Of a stretch of 64,000 nt of DNA, positions 32,559 through 40,616 are shown piece by piece. The notes beneath the pieces are model-generated. The model did not search any database. It saw only the letters and a program-made list of their open reading frames with translations, and had not been told where the DNA came from. This stretch comes from Streptomyces sp. GS7 (GTDB taxonomy: Bacteria; Actinomycetota; Actinomycetes; Streptomycetales; Streptomycetaceae): assembly GCF_009834125.1 (NCBI RefSeq), contig NZ_CP047146.1:5201501-5265500 (forward strand). The letters are read 5' to 3'. Position 1 is the stretch's first letter. Every line of letters begins with the position of its first letter. Both the position numbers and the translations under genes were made by a program.

Positions 32559-34208
32559 ATGAGTACCACCGAGTCACGACCGCAGACGGCAGGCACACCG
32601 AAGGCCGCCGCCGACCAGGCCGTCAAGGAGACGCTGGAGGACTACACCCTCCGTTTCGCTCCCCGCAGTTACCGCCGCTGGCGCCCCGTGGTCGTAGCGA
32701 CGACCGCGCTCGGCGGCATCGCCTACATGGCCGACTTCTCCATCGGCGCCGGCATCGGCCTGGCGCACGGCACCGGCAACGCGCTCGTGGCGATCACCGT
32801 CGCCGCCGTCGTCATCTTCGTCACCGGCCTCCCCCTCGCCTACTACGGCGCCCGCTACAACATCGACCTCGACCTGATCACCCGCGGCTCCGGTTTCGGC
32901 TACTACGGCTCGGTCCTCACCAGCGTCATCTTCGCCAGCTTCACCTTCATCTTCTTCGCCCTCGAAGGCTCGATCATGGCCCAGGGCCTCAAGCTCGGCC
33001 TCGGACTGCCCTTGTGGCTGGGCTACTTGGTCTCCACGCTCATGGTCATCCCCCTGGTGATCTACGGCATGAAGGCGCTCAGCAAGCTCCAGGTGTGGAC
33101 CACCCCGATCTGGCTGCTGCTGATGATCGGCCCGCTGGTCTACCTGATCGCCACCGATCCCGGCACGGTCGACCGCTTCCTCTCCTACTCCGGCACGGAC
33201 GGCGACGGCGGCGTCAACACCGCCTCCGTGCTGCTCGGCGCCGGCGTGTGCCTCTCCCTCATCGCGCAGATCGGCGAGCAGATCGACTACCTGCGCTTCA
33301 TGCCGCCCAAGACCGAGGAGAACAAGCGCAGTTGGTGGGCCGCCGTGGTCATGGCCGGCCCCGGCTGGGTGGTGCTGGGCGCGCTGAAACAGACCATCGG
33401 TGTCTTCCTCGCCGTCTACATCCTCGCCAAGGTCGGCCCGGCCACCGCGCCCGAGCCCATCCAGCAGTTCCGCGGCGCCTTCGACGCGATGATGCCGTCC
33501 TGGCTGGTCGTCCCGCTGGCCGTGGCGCTGGTGGTCATCAGCCAGATCAAGATCAACGTGACGAACGCCTACTCCGGGTCGCTGGCGTGGACGAACTCCT
33601 TCACCCGCGTCTCCAGGCACTACCCCGGCCGTATGGTCTTCGTCCTGGTCAACCTGGGTTTCGCGCTCGCCCTGATGGAAGCCGACATGTTCAGCTTCCT
33701 CAACAGCATCCTGAGCTTCTACTCGAACTGCGCGATCGCCTGGGTGGTCACCGTCGCCGCCGACATCGGCGTCAACAAGTACCTGCTCAAACTGTCCCCG
33801 CTCCAGCCGGAGTTCCGCCGCGGCATGCTGTACGCCGTCAACCCGGTCGGTGTCGTGTCCTTCGTCGCGGCCTCCGGCCTGTCGATCGCCATGTACTTCC
33901 ATCTGCTGGGCGACACCCTGCAGCCGTACTCGCCCGTGGCCGCGGCCGCGATCGCCTTCGTCCTGACCCCGCTGACGGCGATCGCCACCAAGGGCAGGTA
34001 CTACCTGCGTCGCACCGACGACGGCATCGACGAGCCCCTGCTGGACGCGGACGGCAACCCGAGCGCGGTCACCCTCGACTGCCACGTCTGCCACCAGCCG
34101 TACGAGCGCCCGGACCTGACCGCCTGCGCCACCCACGACGCGGTCGTCTGCTCCCTGTGCCTGAGCACGGACAAGATCGGCGACCACGTGCTGCCGGCCG
34201 CCGCGTAG
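32559..34208 (+). CDS. NCS1-family (purine-cytosine permease-like) transporter with Cys/His-rich tail
   Basis: 549 aa with about twelve membrane segments from residue 45 to 480, of the nucleobase:cation symporter-1 family, which imports purines, cytosine, allantoin or hydantoins. After the last helix a cytoplasmic tail reads CHVCHQPYERPDLTAC, THDAVVCSLC: four or five Cys and two or three His arranged like a small zinc-binding module, which is not part of the usual transporter. The ATG at 32559 has GGGAGG upstream. The tail may sense metal or redox state or bind a partner. No catabolic gene lies beside it, so the substrate is unassigned. Confidence 0.88.
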   Translation: MSTTESRPQTAGTPKAAADQAVKETLEDYTLRFAPRSYRRWRPVVVATTALGGIAYMADFSIGAGIGLAHGTGNALVAITVAAVVIFVTGLPLAYYGARYNIDLDLITRGSGFGYYGSVLTSVIFASFTFIFFALEGSIMAQGLKLGLGLPLWLGYLVSTLMVIPLVIYGMKALSKLQVWTTPIWLLLMIGPLVYLIATDPGTVDRFLSYSGTDGDGGVNTASVLLGAGVCLSLIAQIGEQIDYLRFMPPKTEENKRSWWAAVVMAGPGWVVLGALKQTIGVFLAVYILAKVGPATAPEPIQQFRGAFDAMMPSWLVVPLAVALVVISQIKINVTNAYSGSLAWTNSFTRVSRHYPGRMVFVLVNLGFALALMEADMFSFLNSILSFYSNCAIAWVVTVAADIGVNKYLLKLSPLQPEFRRGMLYAVNPVGVVSFVAASGLSIAMYFHLLGDTLQPYSPVAAAAIAFVLTPLTAIATKGRYYLRRTDDGIDEPLLDADGNPSAVTLDCHVCHQPYERPDLTACATHDAVVCSLCLSTDKIGDHVLPAAA

Positions 34209-34305
34209 GGCACCGCCCTGCCACCTCGCCCTCGGCGTCCCGTGCGCGGGGGGCCGCGGCGCAGGGGGTCACCGCTCCACGGCACCAGGGCCGCATCGGG
34301 GTTTC

Positions 34306-35592
34306 TCACACCCGGGCGGCGGTCCTGAGGTCGCGGTCGAAGGCCCGGATGTCCTCCTCGGTCAGGGACGTCCGGGTGTGGGCGATGGCCTGCAGGTAGT
34401 CGCCGGTGAGCCGGGCCGGGTCGGCGGCTTCCTGCCCGCCCGAGGCCAGGTGGCGTTCGAAGGCGCTCTGGGCTGCGGTGCGCGCCGCGTACTCGATGTC
34501 TGCCGGGGTGAAGCGGTCACTGGCTTCGACCAGCGCCTCCAACTCGATGTCGGCCGCGCGGTCCGGCCCGATGTAGCGGGTCCAGATGGCTCGTCTGGCC
34601 TGGGGGTCGGGCGGCCCGACCGGTATGAGGTAGTCGAAGCGGCCAGGGCGCAGGAAGGCCGGGTCGAGGGAGCGAACGGCGTTGGTGGCGCAGATCAGGA
34701 GCCTGCGGTCGCCGCGCCGGAACTGCGGGATGAGCTTGAGGAGTTCGTTGGTGACCCGGTGTGCCAGAGTCGTGGGGTCGTGCCGCTCGGAGGCGATCTC
34801 TTCCGCCTCGTCGAAGAACAGCACGGCCTGCTCCAGGTGCTCGACGCGGGCGAACAGCCGGCGGAGCCCGGCCGCGACGCCGTGTGCGTCGTCGGCGAGT
34901 TGGTAGGGGAACACCTCGATGAACGGCCAGCGCAGGCGGGAGGCGACCGCCCGCGCGAAGGTGGTCTTGCCGGTGCCCGGCGGGCCGAAGAGCACCACCG
35001 CGCGCGGCGGCACCAGCCGGTACTGGCCGGCGACCTCGGGATGCTCCAGCGGGAGGACCAGCCGACGCTCGATCAGCGTCTTCTCGGCGCTCATTCCCGC
35101 GATGGCGTCCCAGAGGCCGTCGTCCGGTACGGCGCCGCCGAGTTGGTCGAGCAAGGTGGCTTCGGCGGAGACCGCGGTCAGCAGTTTCTCGGCGTAGCAG
35201 AGGTCCGGCCGGATCACGTATCCGGCGCGCGCGAACGCCCGTTGCCCGGCCTCCTCGCCCGGCAGGAGCGCCCCGATGCGGCGCACGCCGGAGCGCTCCA
35301 GCCGCTCCTCCAGGGCGGCCAGCAGCGCCTGTCCGACACCGTGCCCGCGCCACGCCCGGCCGACTGCCATCCGCAGGATCCAGGCACGCTCCTGCGTCGT
35401 CAGGGACACCGCGGCGCCGATGACCTGCTCCCCCACCACCGCCACCACGGCCGGCGCCTCGGCGTGCAGCGCGCTCACCGCCTCCGCCAGGCTCACCGCC
35501 AGGTCCCCGGTGGAATCCGGTGCCTCCTCCCAGATGCGCACCACCTGGTCCAGATCACCTTCCTCCAGCGCACGAACCCGCCATGGGGACAT
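34306..35592 (-). CDS. GNAT acetyltransferase fused to an AAA+ ATPase
   Basis: 428 aa. Residues 1-145 are a GNAT domain: AVVGEQVIGAAVSL, ILRMAVGRAWRGHGVGQALL with the acetyl-CoA P-loop, and AFARAGYVI. Residues about 165-425 are an AAA+ domain: Walker A GPPGTGKTT near 201, Walker B VLFFDEAEE near 260, sensor 1 LLICATN, and arginine-finger region LRPGRFDYLI. The start ATG lies nine bases behind GAGGT. The ATPase half resembles bacterial FtsH/CDC48-like remodelers without a protease. A remodeler that also acetylates its client is plausible but not shown. It is divergent from the DyP cassette. Confidence 0.88.
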   Translation of the reverse strand: MSPWRVRALEEGDLDQVVRIWEEAPDSTGDLAVSLAEAVSALHAEAPAVVAVVGEQVIGAAVSLTTQERAWILRMAVGRAWRGHGVGQALLAALEERLERSGVRRIGALLPGEEAGQRAFARAGYVIRPDLCYAEKLLTAVSAEATLLDQLGGAVPDDGLWDAIAGMSAEKTLIERRLVLPLEHPEVAGQYRLVPPRAVVLFGPPGTGKTTFARAVASRLRWPFIEVFPYQLADDAHGVAAGLRRLFARVEHLEQAVLFFDEAEEIASERHDPTTLAHRVTNELLKLIPQFRRGDRRLLICATNAVRSLDPAFLRPGRFDYLIPVGPPDPQARRAIWTRYIGPDRAADIELEALVEASDRFTPADIEYAARTAAQSAFERHLASGGQEAADPARLTGDYLQAIAHTRTSLTEEDIRAFDRDLRTAARV

Positions 35593-35897
35593 TGCACGTC
35601 ACCTCTCCGGACTGCTGCTGACGGACCCCCTCCGGACTGATGCCGATGGCCCTCGCTCTCCGTTCGGGCACCGCCTCTCCAATGTCCCTCGTCGAGCCAG
35701 GCACCGCGAGGGACCGGATGGCCCTGCCCTGCCGGCCCGTCCGGGCCTCGGCCCTGGACGTCCGTCGCGTCGGCCGGGGAGGTCCGCGGAAGGGGCTTCG
35801 GGACGGGACATCGGCTCCCTTCTACTCGGCGGGCACGTTCGGTCGTCGAGTGGAACGATGGAGCTGTCGCGGCCACCGGTTGGCGGGAGGAGTGGAC

Positions 35898-36431
35898 ATG
35901 GAGATCAAGCCGCAGGCCGCCGTGATCCCCAAAGAAACCGACCATCTGGAGCAGGGGAAGTACGGACCGGTATTCCCCAGGACTCCGGCGTGTTACGGGT
36001 TCACCATCGTCGCGCGGGTCAAGCCGGGCCGGGCCGATGCGATGCGCGAGTACGGGTATGCGCTGGCCAAGGCGCTGGAGCAGGATCCCCACCTTCTCGC
36101 CCCGTTGAAGTTGCACTACCTGCGCTGGGTGCTCTTCGACGACGACACGCGCTTCATGTACCAGGGGATCTTCGACACCGACTTCGACAAGTACACCGAG
36201 GACGCCGTCGCACTCTTCACGAAGGCCGGCGTGAGCACGGCGTTCGAGAACCTGGAGGGCTTTCCCGAGGACTGGCGGACCAATCCGGAGGCTTTCGTCA
36301 GGTTCGTGCGCGAACACCACTGCCCGAGTTTCATCGAGTACGGAGAGTATCCGTATGTGACGGCCGACGAGATCAAGAAGGCGTTGCGGATCAAGGGCGC
36401 TCTGTCGGAGATGCTCGACCAGATGCAGTGA
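35898..36431 (+). CDS. Unknown 177-aa protein, probable dimeric alpha/beta-barrel fold, DyP cassette
   Basis: Not assigned to a named family. After a 35-residue leader, YGFTIVARVKPGRADAMREYGYALAKAL and LHYLRWVLFDDDTRFMYQGIFDTDFDKYTEDAV give the beta-alpha-beta pattern of ferredoxin-like (dimeric alpha/beta-barrel) proteins, the fold that also underlies DyP peroxidases. No signal peptide or membrane segment is present. GGGAGGAG precedes the ATG at 35898. It starts a three-gene set with a second unknown protein 69 bases on and a DyP peroxidase. It may bind haem or a substrate for the peroxidase; this is inference. Confidence 0.75.
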   Translation: MEIKPQAAVIPKETDHLEQGKYGPVFPRTPACYGFTIVARVKPGRADAMREYGYALAKALEQDPHLLAPLKLHYLRWVLFDDDTRFMYQGIFDTDFDKYTEDAVALFTKAGVSTAFENLEGFPEDWRTNPEAFVRFVREHHCPSFIEYGEYPYVTADEIKKALRIKGALSEMLDQMQ

Positions 36432-36500
36432 GGGCCGGGCCGGCTCCGCAGTGGGACCGGACCGCCGCGCGGGTTCCACCGCGGATCGGAGACGACTGGG

Positions 36501-37511
36501 ATGAGCGAGGTCAGGACGGCGCGGACCTATAACCAGAGGCATATCCCCCGCCCGTACACCCCGGCCGGGCGACGCGTGAGCATCTACGTCTCGTGGAGCT
36601 ATCCGGCCGAAGCGGGCCGGAGCGCGGCGGAGTTGGACAACCGCTTCTCCACCATGACCGAGGTGCGGCGAGTGGCGTGGCCGTCCTACGAGGACCCCAA
36701 GTGGGCCGACCCGTATCGGTTCCAGCAGGGCATCGCGGGGTCGCTGGAGCTGTTCTTCTGGGCCTGGGTCCCGTTCCAGGACTTCGTCGAGGAGGTCACC
36801 GGGCACCCGGTCCCGGTGTACCAGCGCATCGACCAGGCCGGCTTCCCCACCCCGCTCGACGAGCGGGTACTCGACGACACGGATGTCCTGTTCGTGTTCG
36901 GACTGGACCACATGATCACCGAGCAGGAGGCCCGGCCCGGCGAGGTCGAGGCCCTGCGAGCCTTCCTCACCCGCGACAATGCCCGCCTCGTCCTCGGGCC
37001 CCACCACGACGTCGGTGCATCGGACGATCCGTCGGTGCGGGACATGGAGTACCGCCACCACGGCGATCCGCTGGTACCTCGCCAGCAGCGGTTCGCCACT
37101 TACGTCAGGGACGTGATGAAGGGCCTGGGCGTGCCGGTCGTCAATCGCTACGGACTGCGCCCCGCGACGGGGGCGGACGACCGGATCGCACCGCTGTCCA
37201 CGGTCCGGGACCTGGACGAGAAGCACTGGCTGCAGGGGGTCACGAACTTCAACTTCCACCTGCACCTACCGCACTACGACGTGACGACCGACGAGCCGAA
37301 GGGCATCCACGTACTGGCCCGGCAGCCGATCGACACGTCCAGGCCGCATCCCTTCGTCGAGGGAGGGAACACCGAGTTCAACATGTTCCTGTGGATGCCC
37401 CCGAGCGGTGATCGGGCGGGGGACGTGCTGCTCGCCGATTCGACGATCTTCAGCGCGCTGTTCGGCGCCGACGAAAGCCTGCGGAATTTCTGGCGGAACC
37501 TCGTCTCGTAG
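36501..37511 (+). CDS. Unknown 336-aa protein, DyP cassette
   Basis: Not recognised. It is soluble, rich in aromatic residues, with YVSWSYPAEAGRSAAELDNRFSTMTE near 30, VLDDTDVLFVFGLDHMI near 122, RLVLGPHHDVGASDDP near 155 and NFNFHLHLPHYDV near 250. The alternating hydrophobic strands and GPHHD segment suggest an alpha/beta sandwich with a possible metal- or haem-binding His cluster (HH, HLHLPH). It lies between the alpha/beta-barrel protein and the DyP peroxidase with short gaps on one strand, so the three are probably made together. Confidence 0.75.
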   Translation: MSEVRTARTYNQRHIPRPYTPAGRRVSIYVSWSYPAEAGRSAAELDNRFSTMTEVRRVAWPSYEDPKWADPYRFQQGIAGSLELFFWAWVPFQDFVEEVTGHPVPVYQRIDQAGFPTPLDERVLDDTDVLFVFGLDHMITEQEARPGEVEALRAFLTRDNARLVLGPHHDVGASDDPSVRDMEYRHHGDPLVPRQQRFATYVRDVMKGLGVPVVNRYGLRPATGADDRIAPLSTVRDLDEKHWLQGVTNFNFHLHLPHYDVTTDEPKGIHVLARQPIDTSRPHPFVEGGNTEFNMFLWMPPSGDRAGDVLLADSTIFSALFGADESLRNFWRNLVS

Positions 37512-37533
37512 CCATGCCGCAGGGAGGCCGGCC

Positions 37534-38868
37534 GTGAGCGTACCCACGGAAGTCACACTGGAACTTGACGACATTCAGCGAGGGGTCCTCAGCCCGAGGC
37601 CGACCCCCTACGCGGCGACGTACCTGGCCTTCCGCGTCGACGACCGGGCCCAGGGCCGGGAGCTGATGCGGCGGCTGAGCGCGGTGGTGACCTCTGCCGC
37701 CGACCCGCCGAGCCCCCTCGGCGACACCTGGGTCAGTGCCGCCGTCACCTGTCGGGGCCTGGAGGCCCTGGGAGTGCCGCGCGCCTCGCTGGACACGTTC
37801 GCGTGGGAGTTCCGCCAAGGCATGGCCGCGCGCGCCACAGCGCTGCGCGATGTGGGCGAGAGCAGCCCGGACACCTGGGAAGCACCGCTTGGCACGCCCG
37901 ACGTCCACGTGGTGATCACAGCGGTCGCACCCGACCCCCTGCGCCTGGAGGCGGCCGTGGAGCACGCCCGGCCCGCCTACGACCGCCTTCCCGGTGTCAC
38001 CGCGATCTGGCGGCAGGACTGCTACGCGTTGCCCACCGAGACCGAGCATTTCGGCTACCGCGACGGTGTCAGCCATCCGGCCGTCGAGGGCAGTGGCATC
38101 CCTGGATCCAATCAGCTGGAAGTACCCCTGAAAGGCGGCGAGTTCGTCCTCGGCTATCCGGACGAGATCGGCGGCGTACAGACTCCGCAGCCGACCGTCC
38201 TCGGGCGCAACGGCAGTTACGCGGTCTTCCGTAAACTCCACCAGAAAGTCGCCGAATTCAGGCGCTACCTGAGGGACAACTCCACCGGGCCCCTGGACGA
38301 GGAACTGATCGCGGCGAAGATCATGGGCCGTTGGCGCAGCGGAGCGCCCCTGGCGCTCGCCCCGGAGAACGACGCCCCCGAGCTCGGGGCCGACCCGCAC
38401 CGCCGCAATACGTTCCTGTACGAGCGGGACGATCCGGCCGGCTTCGTCACGCCCGGTGGCTGTCACATCCGGCGAGCCAACCCCCGCGACTCCTCGGTGG
38501 CCGGAGAGGTGCGGCTGCACCGCATGATCAGACGTGGCGCCGTTTACGGTCCAGCGCTGCCCGACGGGGCCATGGAAGACGACGGAGCCGACCGCGGTCT
38601 GATGTTCGCGTTCATCGGCGCCCATCTGGGGCGGCAGTTCGAGTTCGTCCAGTCGGAATGGATGAACGACGGCGTCTTCTTCGGAGCGGGCAACGTCAAG
38701 GACCCCGTCACCGGATCCCACGAAGGCGACGCCGGTCACACCATTCCCCGGCGGCCACTGCGGCGCCGCCTTGCGCCCCTGCCTCGGTTCGTCGTCACCC
38801 GGGGCGGCGAGTACTGCTTCCTGCCGAGCCTGAGCGCCCTGCGCTGGCTCGGTGATCGCCGCGACTGA
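37534..38868 (+). CDS. DyP-type haem peroxidase
   Basis: 444 aa. The distal motif FGYRDGVSHP (GxxDG type) puts the catalytic Asp near 175. The proximal haem His lies in HIRRANPR near 311, and HRMIRRGAVYG follows near 329. No Tat or other signal peptide is seen, so it acts in the cytoplasm unless carried by an encapsulin; no encapsulin gene or targeting tail is visible. The length is that of the larger DyP classes. The GTG at 37534 has AGGGAGG upstream. It is the last gene of the cassette, followed by a strong compound terminator. Confidence 0.9.
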   Translation: MSVPTEVTLELDDIQRGVLSPRPTPYAATYLAFRVDDRAQGRELMRRLSAVVTSAADPPSPLGDTWVSAAVTCRGLEALGVPRASLDTFAWEFRQGMAARATALRDVGESSPDTWEAPLGTPDVHVVITAVAPDPLRLEAAVEHARPAYDRLPGVTAIWRQDCYALPTETEHFGYRDGVSHPAVEGSGIPGSNQLEVPLKGGEFVLGYPDEIGGVQTPQPTVLGRNGSYAVFRKLHQKVAEFRRYLRDNSTGPLDEELIAAKIMGRWRSGAPLALAPENDAPELGADPHRRNTFLYERDDPAGFVTPGGCHIRRANPRDSSVAGEVRLHRMIRRGAVYGPALPDGAMEDDGADRGLMFAFIGAHLGRQFEFVQSEWMNDGVFFGAGNVKDPVTGSHEGDAGHTIPRRPLRRRLAPLPRFVVTRGGEYCFLPSLSALRWLGDRRD

Positions 38869-38988
38869 CACGGCGACGACGCGGGCCGTGGCAGCGGCCG
38901 AACGAGCCCCGACCACAGCGGTGTTCAGGGGTTGGCCCAGTCCGGACCAGCGATCGGACGGGACCACCGGTCACGGAACGACGGACCC

Positions 38989-39033
38989 GTCACCGGGATT
39001 CCGCGACGTGACGTCGCGGGCGGGCCCGGTGAC
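38989..39033. terminator. Compound bidirectional terminator between DyP and GH16 genes
   Basis: A nested structure: the outer stem is GTCACCGGG with CCCGGTGAC, the inner stem CCGCGACG with CGTCGCGG around TGA. Both are perfect, and the element lies between convergent genes. Confidence 0.75.
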
Positions 39034-39111
39034 GAATCCGGGCGGGCACGGCGCGTCGGCCTGCCCGCTTCCGTTCGCTGTCCGTACAAGGGTCGTCCGC
39101 CGACCCCTGGT

Positions 39112-40032
39112 TCAGTGGCGCAGCGCGCTGTTGCTGGTGGTGACGTGGACGTAGTCCACGACCAGGGACTGCGGGAACTGGGTGCTGTCGTTGGGGTCAC
39201 CGGGCCAGTAGCCACCGACCGCGAGGTTCATGATGAGGTAGAAGGGGTGGTCGAAGACCCACTTGTTGCCGTGGGTGTCGGCCGGGGTGCGGGTCTCGTA
39301 GGCGTGACCGTCGACCGAGAAGGTCACGGCGCCCGGCGACCAGTCGACGGCGAAGGTGTGGAAGCCGTCCGCGAACGCCTCTCCTCCGGGCAAGGTGTAG
39401 CCGGCGCCCAGTCCGCCGGAGCCCGAGTAGCCGGGGCCGTGCAGGGTGCCGTGTACCGTGCCTGGTTCGAAGCCGACGTTCTCCATGATGTCGATCTCGC
39501 CGCAGGTGGGCCATCCCACGTTGCCGATGTCGCTGCCGAGCATCCAGAACGCCGGCCACATCCCCTGGCCGCGGGGGATCTGCATACGTGTCTCGAAGTG
39601 CCCGTACGCCTGGGTGAAGGTCTGCGCCGTGGAGAGCCGGGCCGAGGTGTACTGGCAACTTCCGTACCAGCACTGGTAACCGGCCGGGTTCTCCTTGCGG
39701 GCGGTGATGACCAGATGGCCCTGGCCGTCCAGTGCGGCGTTGTTGGTTCCGGAAGTGTAGTACTCCCGCTCGTGGTTGTTGACGTTGTCGCCGGTCTCGT
39801 AACGCCACTTGCCGCCGTCGACCGCGCTGCCCGCCGGGCCGTCGAAGTCGTCGGAGAAGGTGGTGACGGCGGCGGTCCGGTGGGAAGCCGGGCTGCCGTC
39901 GGCCTCCGCGGTGGTCGCCGACGTCCAGCCCGCCGCGAGGAGGAGCGCCGTGGCGAGGGCGGCGCCGGTGCGCCGGCGGGGGCGTATTCGGGTACGCGGA
40001 CGGTCGGGTTGTGGGGGGATGGTTGAGGGCAT
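39112..40032 (-). CDS. Secreted GH16 endo-1,3-beta-glucanase
   Basis: 306 aa. The N-terminus has Arg-rich residues 12-21 and a hydrophobic core (ALATALLLAAG) ending near 45, a Sec or Tat signal. The GH16 catalytic motif GEIDIMENVG near 178-187 supplies nucleophile and acid/base glutamates, and GMWPAFWMLG precedes it. VFDHPFYLIMNLAVGGYWPG is typical of laminarinases. No carbohydrate-binding module follows. The ATG at 40032 begins the signal peptide. A relic of a GH30-CBM13 gene lies just upstream, suggesting a former glucan-degrading pair. Confidence 0.92.
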   Translation of the reverse strand: MPSTIPPQPDRPRTRIRPRRRTGAALATALLLAAGWTSATTAEADGSPASHRTAAVTTFSDDFDGPAGSAVDGGKWRYETGDNVNNHEREYYTSGTNNAALDGQGHLVITARKENPAGYQCWYGSCQYTSARLSTAQTFTQAYGHFETRMQIPRGQGMWPAFWMLGSDIGNVGWPTCGEIDIMENVGFEPGTVHGTLHGPGYSGSGGLGAGYTLPGGEAFADGFHTFAVDWSPGAVTFSVDGHAYETRTPADTHGNKWVFDHPFYLIMNLAVGGYWPGDPNDSTQFPQSLVVDYVHVTTSNSALRH

Positions 40033-40095
40033 GGCGTCTACCTCGTCGAAGGTGGTGATGGTGGGGGGATCACGGTGCGAACACGCCGTGGGGAG

Positions 40096-40310
40096 ATGCC
40101 ACGCGCGCTCCGGCACCGTCGCATTCGGAGACCTGAACGGCCGTGCCGTTTCGCCGAGTTGGCCGCGTCGACGCCCAAGTACTCGCCACCGCACCCGCGG
40201 CCCGGGTTGACACGGTCAGGTCGCCGCTGCCGTGCGTCGGCCACGCGGCCGTATCGGTGAACGAGGCGCCACCGCCGGTGAACTGCTGCTTGCGGTTGCT
40301 CGCGCCGACC
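40096..40310 (-). pseudogene. Relic of a GH30-type glycosidase with CBM13, middle deleted
   Basis: Minus-strand reading gives NRKQQFTGGGASFTDTAAW, which resembles the N-terminal motif of GH30 enzymes (GGGASFTDTAAWL). It is soon followed by EYLGVDAANSA and, one base out of frame at an A-run, NGTAVQVSECDGAGARVA, which is a ricin-type CBM13 repeat (LDVDAANSANGTAVQVYDCNGTGA). A gene of usual size would have several hundred residues between. It therefore keeps both ends but has lost the middle. The rest of 40311-40616 shows nothing recognised. Confidence 0.6.
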
Positions 40311-40616
40311 AGGGCCGCGCCGACGGTGGGCGGGGCAGCCCGGGACGGCGCAGGGGGCGAGCGCCTGGGGGTGGGCGACATGGGGGTCCCTTGGAGTCGG
40401 TTGGCTTTCCGACGTGATGCGCGGCGTGATTCAACTCGTGAACCGATGGCACGTCAAGAGTTCCGACGGCCTTCAAGAACTGACGACTTGGAGGCCGCAT
40501 CGCCCAGCAGCTCCCGGACTGTTGCGACGCTCCCCTCCTCGGCACCACAGGCGTCCCTCAGGTGCCAGGTCGGGGCGGCAGGCCGTTGCGTGTCCGGGCG
40601 AGAGGGTTGTTCCTCG

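Noticed and set aside
32574..34187. 537-aa open frame on the minus strand opposite the NCS1 transporter
   Set aside because: It mirrors the transporter gene, is rich in Asp, Gly, His and Gln as expected from antisense GC-biased codons, and shows no family motif or ribosome site.
40096..40190. CBM13 repeat as part of the GH16 protein
   Set aside because: It lies upstream of the GH16 start in other frames, contains a frameshift, and precedes the signal peptide.
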